Origin: Brachybacterium paraconglomeratum
GTDB lineage: Bacteria; Actinomycetota; Actinomycetes; Actinomycetales; Dermabacteraceae
Direction of reading: 5' to 3'
Assembly: GCF_003994255.1 (NCBI RefSeq)
Contig: NZ_ML133852.1
Span: forward strand, 248,001 to 312,000
DNA length: 64,000 bases
The first letter of the stretch is position 1; every line of letters starts with the position of its first letter. The notes under the pieces were generated by a model. That model was given only the letters and a program-made list of their open reading frames with translations. It was not told the origin of the DNA and made no database searches. Below, one piece after another: positions 26,492 through 35,293 of this stretch. The translations under genes were made by a program, and so were the position numbers.

Positions 26492-27883
26492 ATGGAGATC
26501 GAAGGCTGGTCCCAGACGCTCGGGGCCGCGCCGCTGCTCGCGATCGCGGCCGGCGCCATCGCGCTCATCCTCGTCCTCGTCATCCGGTTCAAGCTCCACG
26601 CCTTCCTCACCCTGGTCCTGGTCAGCCTGCTGACGGCGTTCGCGACCGGCATCCCCTCCGGTTCGATCGTGGACGTGATGCTGGACGGCTTCGGCGGCAC
26701 CCTCGCCAGCGTCGCCCTGCTCGTCGGACTCGGCGCGATGCTCGGCAAGCTCATCGAGCACTCCGGCGGCGCGACCGTGCTGGCCGAGACGATGATCCGC
26801 ATGTTCGGCGAGAAGCGGGCACCGCTCGCCCTCGGCGTCGCCTCCCTGCTCATGGGCTTCCCCATGTTCTTCGACGCCGGGCTCGTGGTCATGCTCCCGA
26901 TCGTCTTCGCGGTCGCCGCACGGCTCGGCGGCCCCGTGCTGCTCTACGCCATGCCCTCGGCCGTCGCCTTCTCCGCGATGCACGTCTTCGTCCCGCCGCA
27001 CCCCGGACCCGTCACCGCGACGGAGCTGTACGGCGCGAACCTCGGGATCGTGCTCCTGATCGGCCTGGTCTGCGTGATCCCCACCTTCTACCTCACCGGC
27101 GTGCTGTGGGGCCGCGTGACCGCCAGGAAGTTCCCCTTCACCCTCGAGACCATGGGCGGGATCTTCGGCGGCGGCGACGGCGAGCCGGTCGCGAACCCGC
27201 CGAAGGTCGGCACGGTCATCGCCGTGCTGCTGCTCCCGATGGCGCTGATCTTCCTCAACACCGGGCTCGACTTCCTGCGCGCCGCCGGCGTGGTGGACGA
27301 GAACGCCGTCTGGTACGGCGTACTCACCACCCTCGGCTCCTCCGCCGTCGCGCTGCTGATCTCCGTGCTCGTCGCCCTCGTGGTGCTCGGCTCCCGCCGC
27401 GGCGAGAACGGCTCCGCGCTCGAGAAGATCGTGGACTCCTCCCTCGGCCCGATCTGCTCCGTCGTGCTGATCACCGGCGCGGGCGGCATGTTCGGCGGCG
27501 TGCTGCGCTCCTCGGGCATCGGCGACGCGCTCTCCGGCGCGCTCAGCGACCTGGGCCTTCCGCTGATCCTCGCGGCCTACGTGATCGCCGTGGTGATGCG
27601 CGTGGCGCAGGGCTCGGCGACCGTCGCCCTGGTCACCGCCGCCGGCCTGATGGCGCCGGCGGTGGAGGCGGCCGGCTACTCGGCCGGACAGATCGCCGCG
27701 ATCACCGTCGCGACCGCCGCGGGCTCCGTCTTCGCCTCGCACGTGAACGACTCCGGCTTCTGGCTCGTCGGCCGGCTGCTGAACATGGACGTGGCCACGA
27801 CGCTGCGCACCTGGACCGTGCAGCAGACCCTCGAGTCCGTGATCGGGTTCGTCATGGCCGGAGCCCTGTTCCTGATCCTCTGA
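26492..27883 (+). CDS. GntP-family gluconate/sugar-acid:H+ symporter
   Basis: 463 aa polytopic permease. ATG with AAGGAGAA upstream. The family hallmark regions are present: LVGLGAMLGKLIEHSGGA, FFDAGLVVMLPIVFAVA, HVFVPPHPGPVTATELYGAN and the C-terminal HVNDSGFWLVGRLLNM. These match GntP/GntT-type carriers of gluconate and related acids. No gluconate kinase or regulator lies beside it, so the substrate is open. Monocistronic or weakly linked to the sugar carrier 80 bp downstream. Confidence 0.85.
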   Translation: MEIEGWSQTLGAAPLLAIAAGAIALILVLVIRFKLHAFLTLVLVSLLTAFATGIPSGSIVDVMLDGFGGTLASVALLVGLGAMLGKLIEHSGGATVLAETMIRMFGEKRAPLALGVASLLMGFPMFFDAGLVVMLPIVFAVAARLGGPVLLYAMPSAVAFSAMHVFVPPHPGPVTATELYGANLGIVLLIGLVCVIPTFYLTGVLWGRVTARKFPFTLETMGGIFGGGDGEPVANPPKVGTVIAVLLLPMALIFLNTGLDFLRAAGVVDENAVWYGVLTTLGSSAVALLISVLVALVVLGSRRGENGSALEKIVDSSLGPICSVVLITGAGGMFGGVLRSSGIGDALSGALSDLGLPLILAAYVIAVVMRVAQGSATVALVTAAGLMAPAVEAAGYSAGQIAAITVATAAGSVFASHVNDSGFWLVGRLLNMDVATTLRTWTVQQTLESVIGFVMAGALFLIL

Positions 27884-27962
27884 GCGGGAGGCGGGCCGGG
27901 GCGCGGGGAGCGGGCGCCGGTCTAGAGTGGGGCAGCATCGCCCCGAAGTCGAGGAGGCCGCC

Positions 27963-29336
27963 GTGGCCGCAGCGTCATCGAACGTCCCGCTCCCCGCGCC
28001 CGCCCCGGTGCGCACCCCCGCCTGGCGCTACGCGCTGGGGATGTTCGGCACCTCGATCCCGATCAACCTGATCCGCGGCTCGATCGTGCTGCTGTACGTC
28101 GACATCCTCGGCATGGACGTGCGCGCCTACGCGGCCGTGATGGCGGTCTACGCCGTGATCGACGCGATCGACAACCCGGTCCTCGGCCACCTCTCGGACC
28201 GCACCCGCACCCGGCTCGGCAGACGCCGCCCCTGGCTCCTGCTCGGCGCGCCCCTGCTCGCCGCCTCGATGATCGCCCTGTTCAGCCCGCCGGGCTCCCT
28301 GGACGGGCCGGGGCTGGTGGCCTGGTTCGCGCTCTTCGCGATCCTGTCGGAGCTCTTCGACTCGATGCTGAACGCCAACTACGGCGCCCTGCTGCCCGAG
28401 CTGTTCCCCGAGGAGCGGCGCCGCGCGCTGGCGAACGTGCTGCGCCAGGGGTTCCAGCTGGTGGCGATGGTCATCTCGCTCGCCCTCACCCCGGTCCTGA
28501 CCACCTCGCTGCTCGGCTCCGAGGAGGAGGTGGGCGGCTTCTCCCGCACCGCGGCGCTGTACGCCGTGATCGCCGTGGCCGCGATCGTGGTGATGGCGCT
28601 CGGCGCGCACGAGGAGCCGAACCGCCGGCAGGAGGAGCGGCCGCGTCTGCTTCCCTCCCTCGCCCAGATCCTCCGCACCCCGCTGCTGTGGATGGTGGCG
28701 CTGCCCAGCCTCTGCTACGGCAGCGCGGTCGCGATCGTGCTCTCCGGGGTGCAGCTGTACGTCCGCCACACCCTCGGCCTGCCCGTCGCGACCGCCTTCC
28801 TCGTCCAGGGCGTGGTGCTGCTGACCTGCGCGGCAGCGCTGTTCGCCTGGCTCGCGGCAGTGCGCAGGCTCGGTGCGCTGCGCACCTGGCGCCTCGCCTT
28901 CTGGGCCCTGACCGGCTCCTTCGCCCTGCTGTACCTCGCCCGCGATCTCACCACCGCGCTGCTGGCCGGAGCGGTGCTCGGGATCGGCTGGGCCGGGCTG
29001 CTCGCCACCAACGACCTCGTCGTCGCCCGCGTCGTGGACCGGGACGCGGCGGTGCACGGCCTGCACCGCGAGGGCCTGTTCCTCTCGGTGACCGGTGCCC
29101 TCGGACGCCTCAGCGGCGCGGTGAGCGGCCTCGCCCTCGCCTCTCTGGGCACCTTCTTCGGGTATCACTCCGGGGACAGCCCCGGTACTGACCCGGGCCA
29201 GGCCTTCCGCGTCTATCCCTTCCTGCTCTGCGCCCTCGGCGCTCTCTCGGCGCACCTGGTCAGAGTCCCCTCGCCGGAGCGGAGCGCCGCCGAGGCGTCC
29301 GCGGACGTCGCCGTGCGGACCGGGCGGCGTGCATGA
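27963..29336 (+). CDS. Glycoside-pentoside-hexuronide (GPH)-type MFS transporter
   Basis: 457 aa from GTG 27963, chosen because GAGGAGG lies six bases upstream. Twelve hydrophobic segments. The stretch MAVYAVIDAIDNPVLGHLSDRTRTRLGRRRPW (split over helix 2 and loop 2-3) is the GPH signature (D-x-x-x-DPxxGxxSDRT-xx-GRRRP, here with DNP). A second signature-like loop follows NANYGALLPELFPEE. Sugar or glycoside uptake by cation symport is expected; substrate unknown. Stop overlaps a ChbG-like deacetylase gene (ATGA), suggesting import followed by deacetylation of an acetylated saccharide. Confidence 0.82.
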   Translation: MAAASSNVPLPAPAPVRTPAWRYALGMFGTSIPINLIRGSIVLLYVDILGMDVRAYAAVMAVYAVIDAIDNPVLGHLSDRTRTRLGRRRPWLLLGAPLLAASMIALFSPPGSLDGPGLVAWFALFAILSELFDSMLNANYGALLPELFPEERRRALANVLRQGFQLVAMVISLALTPVLTTSLLGSEEEVGGFSRTAALYAVIAVAAIVVMALGAHEEPNRRQEERPRLLPSLAQILRTPLLWMVALPSLCYGSAVAIVLSGVQLYVRHTLGLPVATAFLVQGVVLLTCAAALFAWLAAVRRLGALRTWRLAFWALTGSFALLYLARDLTTALLAGAVLGIGWAGLLATNDLVVARVVDRDAAVHGLHREGLFLSVTGALGRLSGAVSGLALASLGTFFGYHSGDSPGTDPGQAFRVYPFLLCALGALSAHLVRVPSPERSAAEASADVAVRTGRRA

Positions 29337-30157
29337 GGGCCGAGGAGCACGAGCGGCGCCTGGTCGTCACCGCCGACGACCTCGGACGCGACCCCGCCGG
29401 CACCGCGGTGATCATCGCCCTCGGACAGGAGGGGCTGATCAGCGCGGCGACGCTGCTCACCGTGACCGAGGAGTCGCCGCGCGCCGCGGCACGGCTGCGC
29501 GATGCGGGCCTCACGCCCCGTCTGCACCTGGCCCTCATGGGCGAGGCGGACCTGCCCCCGTGGCGGCCGCTGTCCGACGGAGCGAGCCTGCGGGAGCGGG
29601 GCGGCGCGATGACCACGGACCCGCGACGCCTCGCCCGGGAGCTCGACCTCGACGAGGCGGTCGAGGAGTTCGACGCCCAGCTCGCCTGGATGCGGGGGCG
29701 GGGCCTGGAGCCCGGCGCGGCAGACTTCCACACCACGGCGCTGTACAGCCTGCGGTCGGGCGCGCTGCTGGAGGCGACGCTGCGCTGGTGCGCCCGGCAC
29801 GGACTCGGCTTCCGCCTGCCGCGGAGCATGGACCCCTTCCCGGGCACGGACGCCCTCCCCGTCGCGGCCCGCGGGGTCCACTCCGCCGCCGTGCACCTCG
29901 CCGACGCCCTCGGCGTGCCCCTGCCCGCCGCGCTGCTCTCCCACCACGGCACCGCGCCCTCCGTCGACGCGCTGCGCACGTCGCTCACGAGCGGGCTCGC
30001 ACTGCTCCCGCCGGGGACCTCCGAGCTCGTCATGCATCCCTCCGCAGCGGGCGCCGGGGTCCCTGCGGTGAGGGAGCGGGAGACGCAGCTGCTGCGCGAC
30101 GGGCAGTGGTGGGAGGCGCTGCGCGACGCCGGGATCCGGCAGGCCGCGCACTGGTGA
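29333..30157 (+). CDS. ChbG/YdjC-like carbohydrate deacetylase
   Basis: 274 aa. The N-terminal VVTADDLGRDPAGT is the metal-binding TADDxG motif of YdjC/ChbG enzymes, which remove an acetyl group from chitooligosaccharides or related lipids. RLHLALMGE supplies a following His, DFHTTALYS replaces the usual DSHxH with only part of the motif (D-F-H), and ELVMHPSAAG corresponds to the ELMxHPG end. The second histidine of the DSHxH motif is not evident, so activity needs checking. Translationally coupled to the GPH carrier. Confidence 0.75.
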   Translation: MRAEEHERRLVVTADDLGRDPAGTAVIIALGQEGLISAATLLTVTEESPRAAARLRDAGLTPRLHLALMGEADLPPWRPLSDGASLRERGGAMTTDPRRLARELDLDEAVEEFDAQLAWMRGRGLEPGAADFHTTALYSLRSGALLEATLRWCARHGLGFRLPRSMDPFPGTDALPVAARGVHSAAVHLADALGVPLPAALLSHHGTAPSVDALRTSLTSGLALLPPGTSELVMHPSAAGAGVPAVRERETQLLRDGQWWEALRDAGIRQAAHW

Positions 30158-30191
30158 GGGGACGGGGACGGTGCGTGGGAGAATCCTCCTC

Positions 30192-30659
30192 ATGGTCCAC
30201 GTCTTCCTCCACGAGCCGGCGATCGCCGGGAACACCGGCAACGCGATCCGTCTCGCGGCCGTCACCGGCGCCCGCCTCCACCTCATCGAGCCGCTCGGCT
30301 TCGACCTCGAGGACGCGAAGCTGCGCCGAGCAGGACTGGACTACCACGACCTCGCCGAGGTGAGCATCCACCAAGATCTCGAGACCGCCCTCGCCGCGGT
30401 GCCCGACGCGCGGGTCTTCGCCTTCACCGCGCGCACCGAGACCGCCTTCGGACAGGTCCAGTACCGGCGGGAGGACGTGCTGCTCTTCGGCACCGAGCCG
30501 ACCGGGCTTCCGGAGGAGGTCATGGCCCATCCGCGCATCACCTCCCGGGTGCGGATCCCGATGCTCCCGGCCCGCCGCTCCCTGAACCTCGCCAACTCGG
30601 TCTCGATCGCCGTCTACGAGGCCTGGCGCCAGCTCGGCTACGACGGGGCCGGGGCATGA
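30192..30659 (+). CDS. trmL: tRNA (cytidine/uridine(34)-2'-O)-methyltransferase
   Basis: 155 aa SPOUT enzyme modifying the wobble base of certain tRNA-Leu species. Motifs: EPAIAGNTGNAIRLAA (motif 1), FGTEPTGLPEEV (motif 2) and MLPARRSLNLANSVSIAVYE (motif 3, knot). ATG 30192 chosen since it starts the conserved HVFLHEPAIAGNTGN; the GTG 21 bp upstream adds unconserved residues. Overlaps the next methyltransferase gene by 4 bp. The known TrmL substrate class includes tRNA-Leu isoacceptors, though the GAG isoacceptor upstream is not a reported target as far as I know. Confidence 0.93.
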   Translation: MVHVFLHEPAIAGNTGNAIRLAAVTGARLHLIEPLGFDLEDAKLRRAGLDYHDLAEVSIHQDLETALAAVPDARVFAFTARTETAFGQVQYRREDVLLFGTEPTGLPEEVMAHPRITSRVRIPMLPARRSLNLANSVSIAVYEAWRQLGYDGAGA

Positions 30660-31498
30660 GCCCTCGCGACCCCCGCCGCACCGCGCGCCGCATCGAGCGC
30701 CGCAACGCGCAGTTCCAGCAGTGGCAGGCCCTGCTGACCAACCGCACCAAGCGCAGCCGGGCCGGGGAGATGCTGGTCCAGGGTGTCCGCCCGATCACCC
30801 AGGCGATCGACCACGGCCACGAGATCCGCGCGCTGCTGACCGACTCGAGGGAGAACCCCTCCCGCTGGGCGCGCGAGCTGCTCGAGTCCTCGCCGGCGCC
30901 CGTCGTCCACCTCGCCCCCGAGCTGATGGCCGAGCTGGGGGAGAAGGAGGACGGGGCCCCCGAGCTGCTGGCCGTCGCCGCGATGCCCGCGGACGACCTC
31001 TCCCGCCTCGATGCCGGGCCGCGCTCGACCGTGGTCGTCTTCGACCGGCCGACGGGGCCGGGGAACATCGGTTCCCTCGCCCGCTCCGTCGACGCGCTCG
31101 GCGGCGCGGGGCTCGTGGTCACCGGCCACGCCGCCGATCCCTGGGATCCCGCCGCGATCCGGGCGAGCACCGGCTCGGTCTTCGCCGTGCCCGTCCTGCG
31201 CGTGCCCTCGCACCGCGAGGTGCTCGAGTGGGTGGAGGGTCGTCGGCCCGCGGGGGAGCCGTGGACGGTGCTGGGGCTGGACGAGGCAGGCGGTCACGAG
31301 GTCGCGGACGTCGACCTGACCGGTCCGACGCTGCTGGTCGTCGGCAACGAGACCGTGGGGATGAGCGCCGGGTGGCGGGAGGCCTGCGACGCGATCGCGG
31401 AGATCCCGATGAGCGGCAGCGCCTCGTCGCTGAACGCCTCCGTGGCCGGGTCCCTCGCCCTCTACGAGGTCGCCCGGCAGCGCCGGCGCGGCCGCTGA
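30656..31498 (+). CDS. SpoU/TrmH family RNA 2'-O-methyltransferase
   Basis: 280 aa. The N-terminal 110 residues form a substrate-binding domain (VQGVRPITQAIDHGHEIRAL); the SPOUT domain begins near TVVVFDRPTGPGNIGSLARS (motif 1), then TLLVVGNETVGMSAGWRE (motif 2) and IPMSGSASSLNASVAGSLAL (motif 3 knot). The target RNA cannot be told from sequence; 23S rRNA or tRNA are both possible. Co-translated with trmL by an ATGA overlap. Convergent with the A24 peptidase; the 60-bp gap contains four imperfect copies of a roughly 14-nt GGTGCCG-type unit (31522-31577). Confidence 0.9.
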   Translation: MSPRDPRRTARRIERRNAQFQQWQALLTNRTKRSRAGEMLVQGVRPITQAIDHGHEIRALLTDSRENPSRWARELLESSPAPVVHLAPELMAELGEKEDGAPELLAVAAMPADDLSRLDAGPRSTVVVFDRPTGPGNIGSLARSVDALGGAGLVVTGHAADPWDPAAIRASTGSVFAVPVLRVPSHREVLEWVEGRRPAGEPWTVLGLDEAGGHEVADVDLTGPTLLVVGNETVGMSAGWREACDAIAEIPMSGSASSLNASVAGSLALYEVARQRRRGR

Positions 31499-31561
31499 GC
31501 GGGGCCCGCCCGCCACCGCCCAGGCGGTGCCGTCCGAGCGCTGCCGTCCAGGTGCTGCCGC

Positions 31562-32065
31562 TCAGGCGGTGCCGAGCGCCCCGGCGACCAGGGGAGCGCC
31601 CAGCAGTCCCAGGAACGGGACGGCCAGCAGCACCGGACCGACGGCGAAGCGCGCCCCCGCACGCCGGGTCGCGAGCAGGACCACGCCGCCCAGCACCCCC
31701 GCCAGGAGCATCCCTGCGAGCAGCCCCGCCAGGAGCACCTCCCCGCCGAGCGCCGACGACATCAGCACCACCACCGGCACCGTCTTCGCATCCCCCATCC
31801 CCAGCAGCGACGGGGCGAGGAGCCCCAGGAGGATGGCGCCGGCCCCGAGCACCAGGGCGAGGATCACCGCCGAGGACAGGGCGGGACGCAGCGAGGGGAC
31901 CAGCAGCGCGAGCACGCCGAGGGCGAGGCCGACCCCGCCGGTGAGCCCGGCGACCCAGCAGTTCGGGAGACGGTGCGAGGTGCCGTCGTGCCAGGCGAGC
32001 ACCGCCGCCGGCGGCAGGTAGACCACCAGCAGCACGGCGAGCAGGAGCGGGGAGGAGACGGGCAC
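31562..32065 (-). CDS. A24-family prepilin peptidase-like protein
   Basis: About 167 aa from GTG 32065 (start moderately certain; the open frame upstream is antisense-like and R/S/P-rich). Six hydrophobic segments. Both catalytic aspartates of A24 aspartyl peptidases are in place: LAWHDGTSHRLPNCWVAG (D-x6-PN) and the GxGD motif in LLGMGDAKTVPVV. The N-methylating Cys-rich domain of full PilD is absent, so this is the short TadV/CpaA type that processes Flp/Tad pilins. No pilin genes are in the window. Downstream of the DUF5703 gene on the same strand. Confidence 0.8.
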   Translation of the reverse strand: MPVSSPLLLAVLLVVYLPPAAVLAWHDGTSHRLPNCWVAGLTGGVGLALGVLALLVPSLRPALSSAVILALVLGAGAILLGLLAPSLLGMGDAKTVPVVVLMSSALGGEVLLAGLLAGMLLAGVLGGVVLLATRRAGARFAVGPVLLAVPFLGLLGAPLVAGALGTA

Positions 32066-32150
32066 GGGCCCATCCCACCAGATCCGCACTGTCCGCGCCC
32101 GGCCGGCGCGAGCGATGTGGACGACGGGCGGACGCCGCCCGGAGGCTGCT

Positions 32151-32387
32151 CTACAGCGTGGACTGCACCCGGATGATCCGCCGCCGCATCCAGACCTTCT
32201 TCCCGCCGCCCATGTACAGGCGGGTGCGCGCATGCTCCCAGCGCCCGTACTCCGCCTGCTCGGCGAGCTCGGCGCGGACCTGGCCGATCGAGCTGCCGCG
32301 GGGGACGGTGATGATCTGGTACTCGTAGTCCTCGAGCCGGCGCCCGCGCTCCACGGGCAGGTCGCGACGGCCACGGGGATCGCTCAC
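32151..32387 (-). CDS. DUF5703 family protein
   Basis: 78 aa from GTG 32387, with AGAGG nine bases upstream; the longer open frame is not conserved-looking. The body YEYQIITVPRGSSIGQVR followed by LAEQAEYGRWEHARTRLY and RRRIIRV matches the short DUF5703 proteins of actinobacteria, typically encoded near the mycothiol gene mshC and the PAC2 gene, as here. Function unknown. Ends in TAG, one of few non-TGA stops in this window. Confidence 0.85.
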   Translation of the reverse strand: MSDPRGRRDLPVERGRRLEDYEYQIITVPRGSSIGQVRAELAEQAEYGRWEHARTRLYMGGGKKVWMRRRIIRVQSTL

Positions 32388-32582
32388 GTGCTGGACCTCT
32401 GCGGTGAGCGGGGTGCGGGGTCGGATCAACAGTTCCTCCTGAGCGCGATGACCTGCGACGGGGCCGTCGCGGCGTGAGATGCGGCACGGTCGCTGCGGTA
32501 CGGGGGGCCGCCTGCGCATCCCGGCCCGGGATCCCGGGGACGGCCCGCCGTTCTCCCCTGTCCATTGTGCCCTCGGACGATG

Positions 32583-32588
32583 TACGGT
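32583..32588 (+). promoter_or_regulatory. -10 hexamer TACGGT of a leaderless transcript
   Basis: TACGGT ends six bases before ATG 32595 of the acidic protein, and no ribosome-binding site is present. Confidence 0.55.
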
Positions 32589-32594
32589 CCAACC

Positions 32595-32915
32595 ATGAAC
32601 ACGGATCCTCGCTCCGCTCTCGCTGCGCTGATCGCCGCCCTCGAGCGTCACTACGAGGCGGCCGCCGCCTCCCGCGGTGACGACGACCCGGCCCTGGACG
32701 CCGCCACCGAGCAGCTCTCCACGGCCTTCGACACCTACGACGACGCCCTCTTCGACGCGTACGACATCGCCACCCCGCTGATCGTCTTCGACGGGGACGA
32801 TGACGACGAGGACGATGAGGACGACGACTTCGACGATCTCGACGACTTCGAGGACGACGACGACTACGACGATGATGACGACGAGGACTACGAGGACGAC
32901 GACGAGGACCGCTGA
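32595..32915 (+). CDS. Small protein with a poly-acidic tail
   Basis: 106 aa. The first 65 residues form a helical domain (LAALIAALERHYEAAAASRG, ATEQLSTAFDTYDDALFDAY) ending in a short strand TPLIVFDG; the last 40 residues are almost wholly Asp and Glu with a few F/Y/L. Homologues in actinobacteria are sometimes labelled primosomal protein, without clear basis. The tail could bind basic proteins, metal ions or RNA-binding partners. Codon choice in the tail mixes GAC and GAT, so it is not a simple trinucleotide expansion. Leaderless start. Confidence 0.78.
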   Translation: MNTDPRSALAALIAALERHYEAAAASRGDDDPALDAATEQLSTAFDTYDDALFDAYDIATPLIVFDGDDDDEDDEDDDFDDLDDFEDDDDYDDDDDEDYEDDDEDR

Positions 32916-33107
32916 GGTCGCGCTCGGCTGAGGCTCCGGCCGGGCCGGGCGCCCCCTCCCGGCGGACGGTCCGACCTCGTCCGCCGGACCTCCATGCAGT
33001 CTTCACCTCATCAGCGCCGCGTACGCTGTGCGGGGTCGATCGCGGCGCTGCCGCGACCACGACGCCGTCCGCGGCGACCCCGAGCGCGAGTCCATCGAGG
33101 AGAGTCC

Positions 33108-33980
33108 ATGTCCTTCATCGAGGCGGTGATCCTGGGCCTGGTCCAGGCGCTGACCGAGTTCCTCCCCGTCTCCTCCAGCGCCCACGTGCGCGTGGTCGGG
33201 GAGCTCATGAACCCGGGGGAGGACCCCGGCGCCGCGTTCACCGCGATCATCCAGCTCGGCACCGAGACCGCGGTGCTGATCTACTTCTGGAACGACATCA
33301 CCCGGATCATCGGCAAGTGGTTCAAGGCCCTGGCCGGGAAGGTCCCGCACTCGGATCCCGACGTGCGGATGGGCTGGCTGGTGATCCTCGGCTCGATCCC
33401 GATCGGCGTGCTCGGGCTCCTCTTCGAGGACCAGATCGACCACAGCCTGCGGAACCTGTACATCACCGCCTCGATGCTGATCCTCTTCGGCCTGCTGCTG
33501 GGGCTGGCCGACAGGATCGCCCCGCACCGCAAGGAGCTCGATCAGCTCACGGTGCGCGACGGCATCCTCTTCGGCCTCGCCCAGGCCCTCGCGCTGATCC
33601 CCGGCGTCTCCCGCTCCGGCGGCACGATCACCGCGGGGCTTCTCATGGGCTACTCCCGCAAGGCCGCCGCCCGCTATGCCTTCCTGCTCGCGGTCCCCGC
33701 CGTGTTCGCCTCCGGCCTCTACAAGGCCGCCAAGGAGGTCCCGGTGCTCTTCACGGCCGACGGGCGCGCCGCCGCGGCCGCCGCGGGGGAGCCCTCGCTG
33801 GCCGCGATCGTGATCTCGACCCTCGTCGCCTTCGGCGTCGGCTACGCGGTGATCGTGTGGTTCATGCGGCTGATCGAGAACCGCTCCTACCTGATCTTCG
33901 TGATCTACCGCATCGTCGCAGGCGTGGCCCTGCTGGGTCTGCTCTGGTTCGGCGTGATCGACCCGCTGGGCGGCGCCTGA
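33108..33980 (+). CDS. uppP: Undecaprenyl-diphosphatase
   Basis: Recycles the lipid carrier of peptidoglycan synthesis; integral membrane. 290 aa. ATG with GAGGAGAG upstream. The two catalytic regions are [20 protein letters not shown] (E and S/H residues) and [18 protein letters not shown] (PGxSRSGxT). Eight or so hydrophobic segments. A TACGCT hexamer at 33022-33027 gives a leader of roughly 75 nt. Followed after 35 bp by mshC, which has its own leaderless signal. Confidence 0.95.
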   Translation: MSFIEAVILGLVQALTEFLPVSSSAHVRVVGELMNPGEDPGAAFTAIIQLGTETAVLIYFWNDITRIIGKWFKALAGKVPHSDPDVRMGWLVILGSIPIGVLGLLFEDQIDHSLRNLYITASMLILFGLLLGLADRIAPHRKELDQLTVRDGILFGLAQALALIPGVSRSGGTITAGLLMGYSRKAAARYAFLLAVPAVFASGLYKAAKEVPVLFTADGRAAAAAAGEPSLAAIVISTLVAFGVGYAVIVWFMRLIENRSYLIFVIYRIVAGVALLGLLWFGVIDPLGGA

Positions 33981-34003
33981 TCCCACCTCGAGGACGTCGA
34001 CCG

Positions 34004-34009
34004 TATGAT
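34004..34009 (+). promoter_or_regulatory. -10 hexamer TATGAT of leaderless mshC
   Basis: TATGAT (one base from the consensus TATAAT) ends six bases before GTG 34016. Confidence 0.65.
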
Positions 34010-34015
34010 CGAGTG

Positions 34016-35275
34016 GTGCAATCCTGGACCACCCCTGAGCTGACCCCGCTGCCCGCCTCCACGACGCCGCTGCGGCTGTTCGACACCCGCACCGGGCGCA
34101 TCGCCCCCGTGACGCCGCTCGTGCCGGGACACGCCCGCCTCTACGTCTGCGGGATCACCCCGTACGACTCGACCCACCTGGGCCATGCGGCGACCTATCA
34201 CGCGGCCGACCTCATGCGTCGTGCGCTCGTGGACTCCGGCCTCCAGGTCACCACCGCCCAGAACATCACCGACGTCGACGACCCGCTGCTGGAGCGCGCC
34301 GACCGCGACGGGGTCGACTGGCGCGAGCTGGCCGAGTCCCAGGTCGCGCTGTTCAGCGAGGACATGGCGGCGCTGCGCATCATCGCGCCGGAGACCTACC
34401 GCTCCGTGAGCGAGGCGATGGACGAGATCATCGCCACCGTCGACACCCTGCGCGAGCGGGGCCGCGCCTACCAGGTGCCGACCCCCGATGCCGAGGGCGA
34501 CGACTGGTACCACGACCTCTCCCTCGACGGAGCCCTCGGAGACGTCTCCGGCTGGACCGAGGAGCAGATGCTCGAGGTCTTCGCCGACCGGGGCGGGGAC
34601 CCCGACCGCGAGGGCAAGCGGGGCCGCTTCGACCCGCTGCTGTGGCGCGCCGAGCGCGAGGGGGAGCCGGCCTGGGACGGCGGCGCCCTCGGCCGGGGCC
34701 GCCCCGGCTGGCACGTGGAGTGCGTCTCCATCGCCGAGGAGGGCCTTGGCCTGCCCTTCGACATCCAGGCCGGCGGCAGCGACCTCGTCTTCCCCCATCA
34801 CGACCTGAGCGCCGCCCATGCGGTCGGCCTCGGCCGTCCCTTCGCGACCTCCTACGCGCATGCCGGGATGGTCGCCCACGAGGGCGAGAAGATGAGCAAG
34901 TCGCTCGGCAACCTCGTCTTCGTCCACCGCCTCGTCCGCGACGGCGTCGACCCGATGGCGATCCGCCTGGTGCTCATGGCGCACCATTACCGCAGCGACT
35001 GGGAGTGGTCTGACGCGGAGCTCGAGGTCGCGCAGCAGCGCCTGGAGGCCTATCGCGCCGCCGCCCACCGCCGCGAACTGGGCCCCGACGTCGTCGAGGC
35101 GCTCCGCGCCGCGCTGCGCGACGACCTCGACACCCCCGCGGCGCTCACTGCGCTCGATGCCTGGGCCGCGGGCGACGAGCTCCCGGGGACCGCGGGCCGC
35201 GAGCTGCCCGCGGACGCCCCGGGCGATGTGGCCGCCGCGGTCGACGCCCTGTTCGGGATCACGCTGGCCGGCTGA
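34016..35275 (+). CDS. mshC: Cysteine:1-D-myo-inositol 2-amino-2-deoxy-glucopyranoside ligase
   Basis: ATP-dependent ligase of mycothiol synthesis, a paralogue of CysRS. 419 aa from GTG 34016; homologues begin MQSW, here VQSW. Zinc-site Cys in LYVCGITPYDSTHLGHAAT, which also contains the HIGH-like THLGHA; second zinc ligands in WHVECVS and the HHD of VFPHHDLSAAH; KMSKS loop EKMSKSLGNLVF. It lacks the anticodon-binding domain of CysRS, as expected. Marks an actinobacterial mycothiol producer. Confidence 0.96.
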   Translation: MQSWTTPELTPLPASTTPLRLFDTRTGRIAPVTPLVPGHARLYVCGITPYDSTHLGHAATYHAADLMRRALVDSGLQVTTAQNITDVDDPLLERADRDGVDWRELAESQVALFSEDMAALRIIAPETYRSVSEAMDEIIATVDTLRERGRAYQVPTPDAEGDDWYHDLSLDGALGDVSGWTEEQMLEVFADRGGDPDREGKRGRFDPLLWRAEREGEPAWDGGALGRGRPGWHVECVSIAEEGLGLPFDIQAGGSDLVFPHHDLSAAHAVGLGRPFATSYAHAGMVAHEGEKMSKSLGNLVFVHRLVRDGVDPMAIRLVLMAHHYRSDWEWSDAELEVAQQRLEAYRAAAHRRELGPDVVEALRAALRDDLDTPAALTALDAWAAGDELPGTAGRELPADAPGDVAAAVDALFGITLAG

Positions 35276-35293
35276 GCCGGCGGGGCGGGAGGC

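Noticed and set aside
31522..31577. Four imperfect copies of a 14-nt GGTGCCG-type unit between the SpoU gene and the A24 peptidase gene
   Set aside because: Weak similarity and simple composition; could be chance in very GC-rich DNA. Noted only under the SpoU entry.
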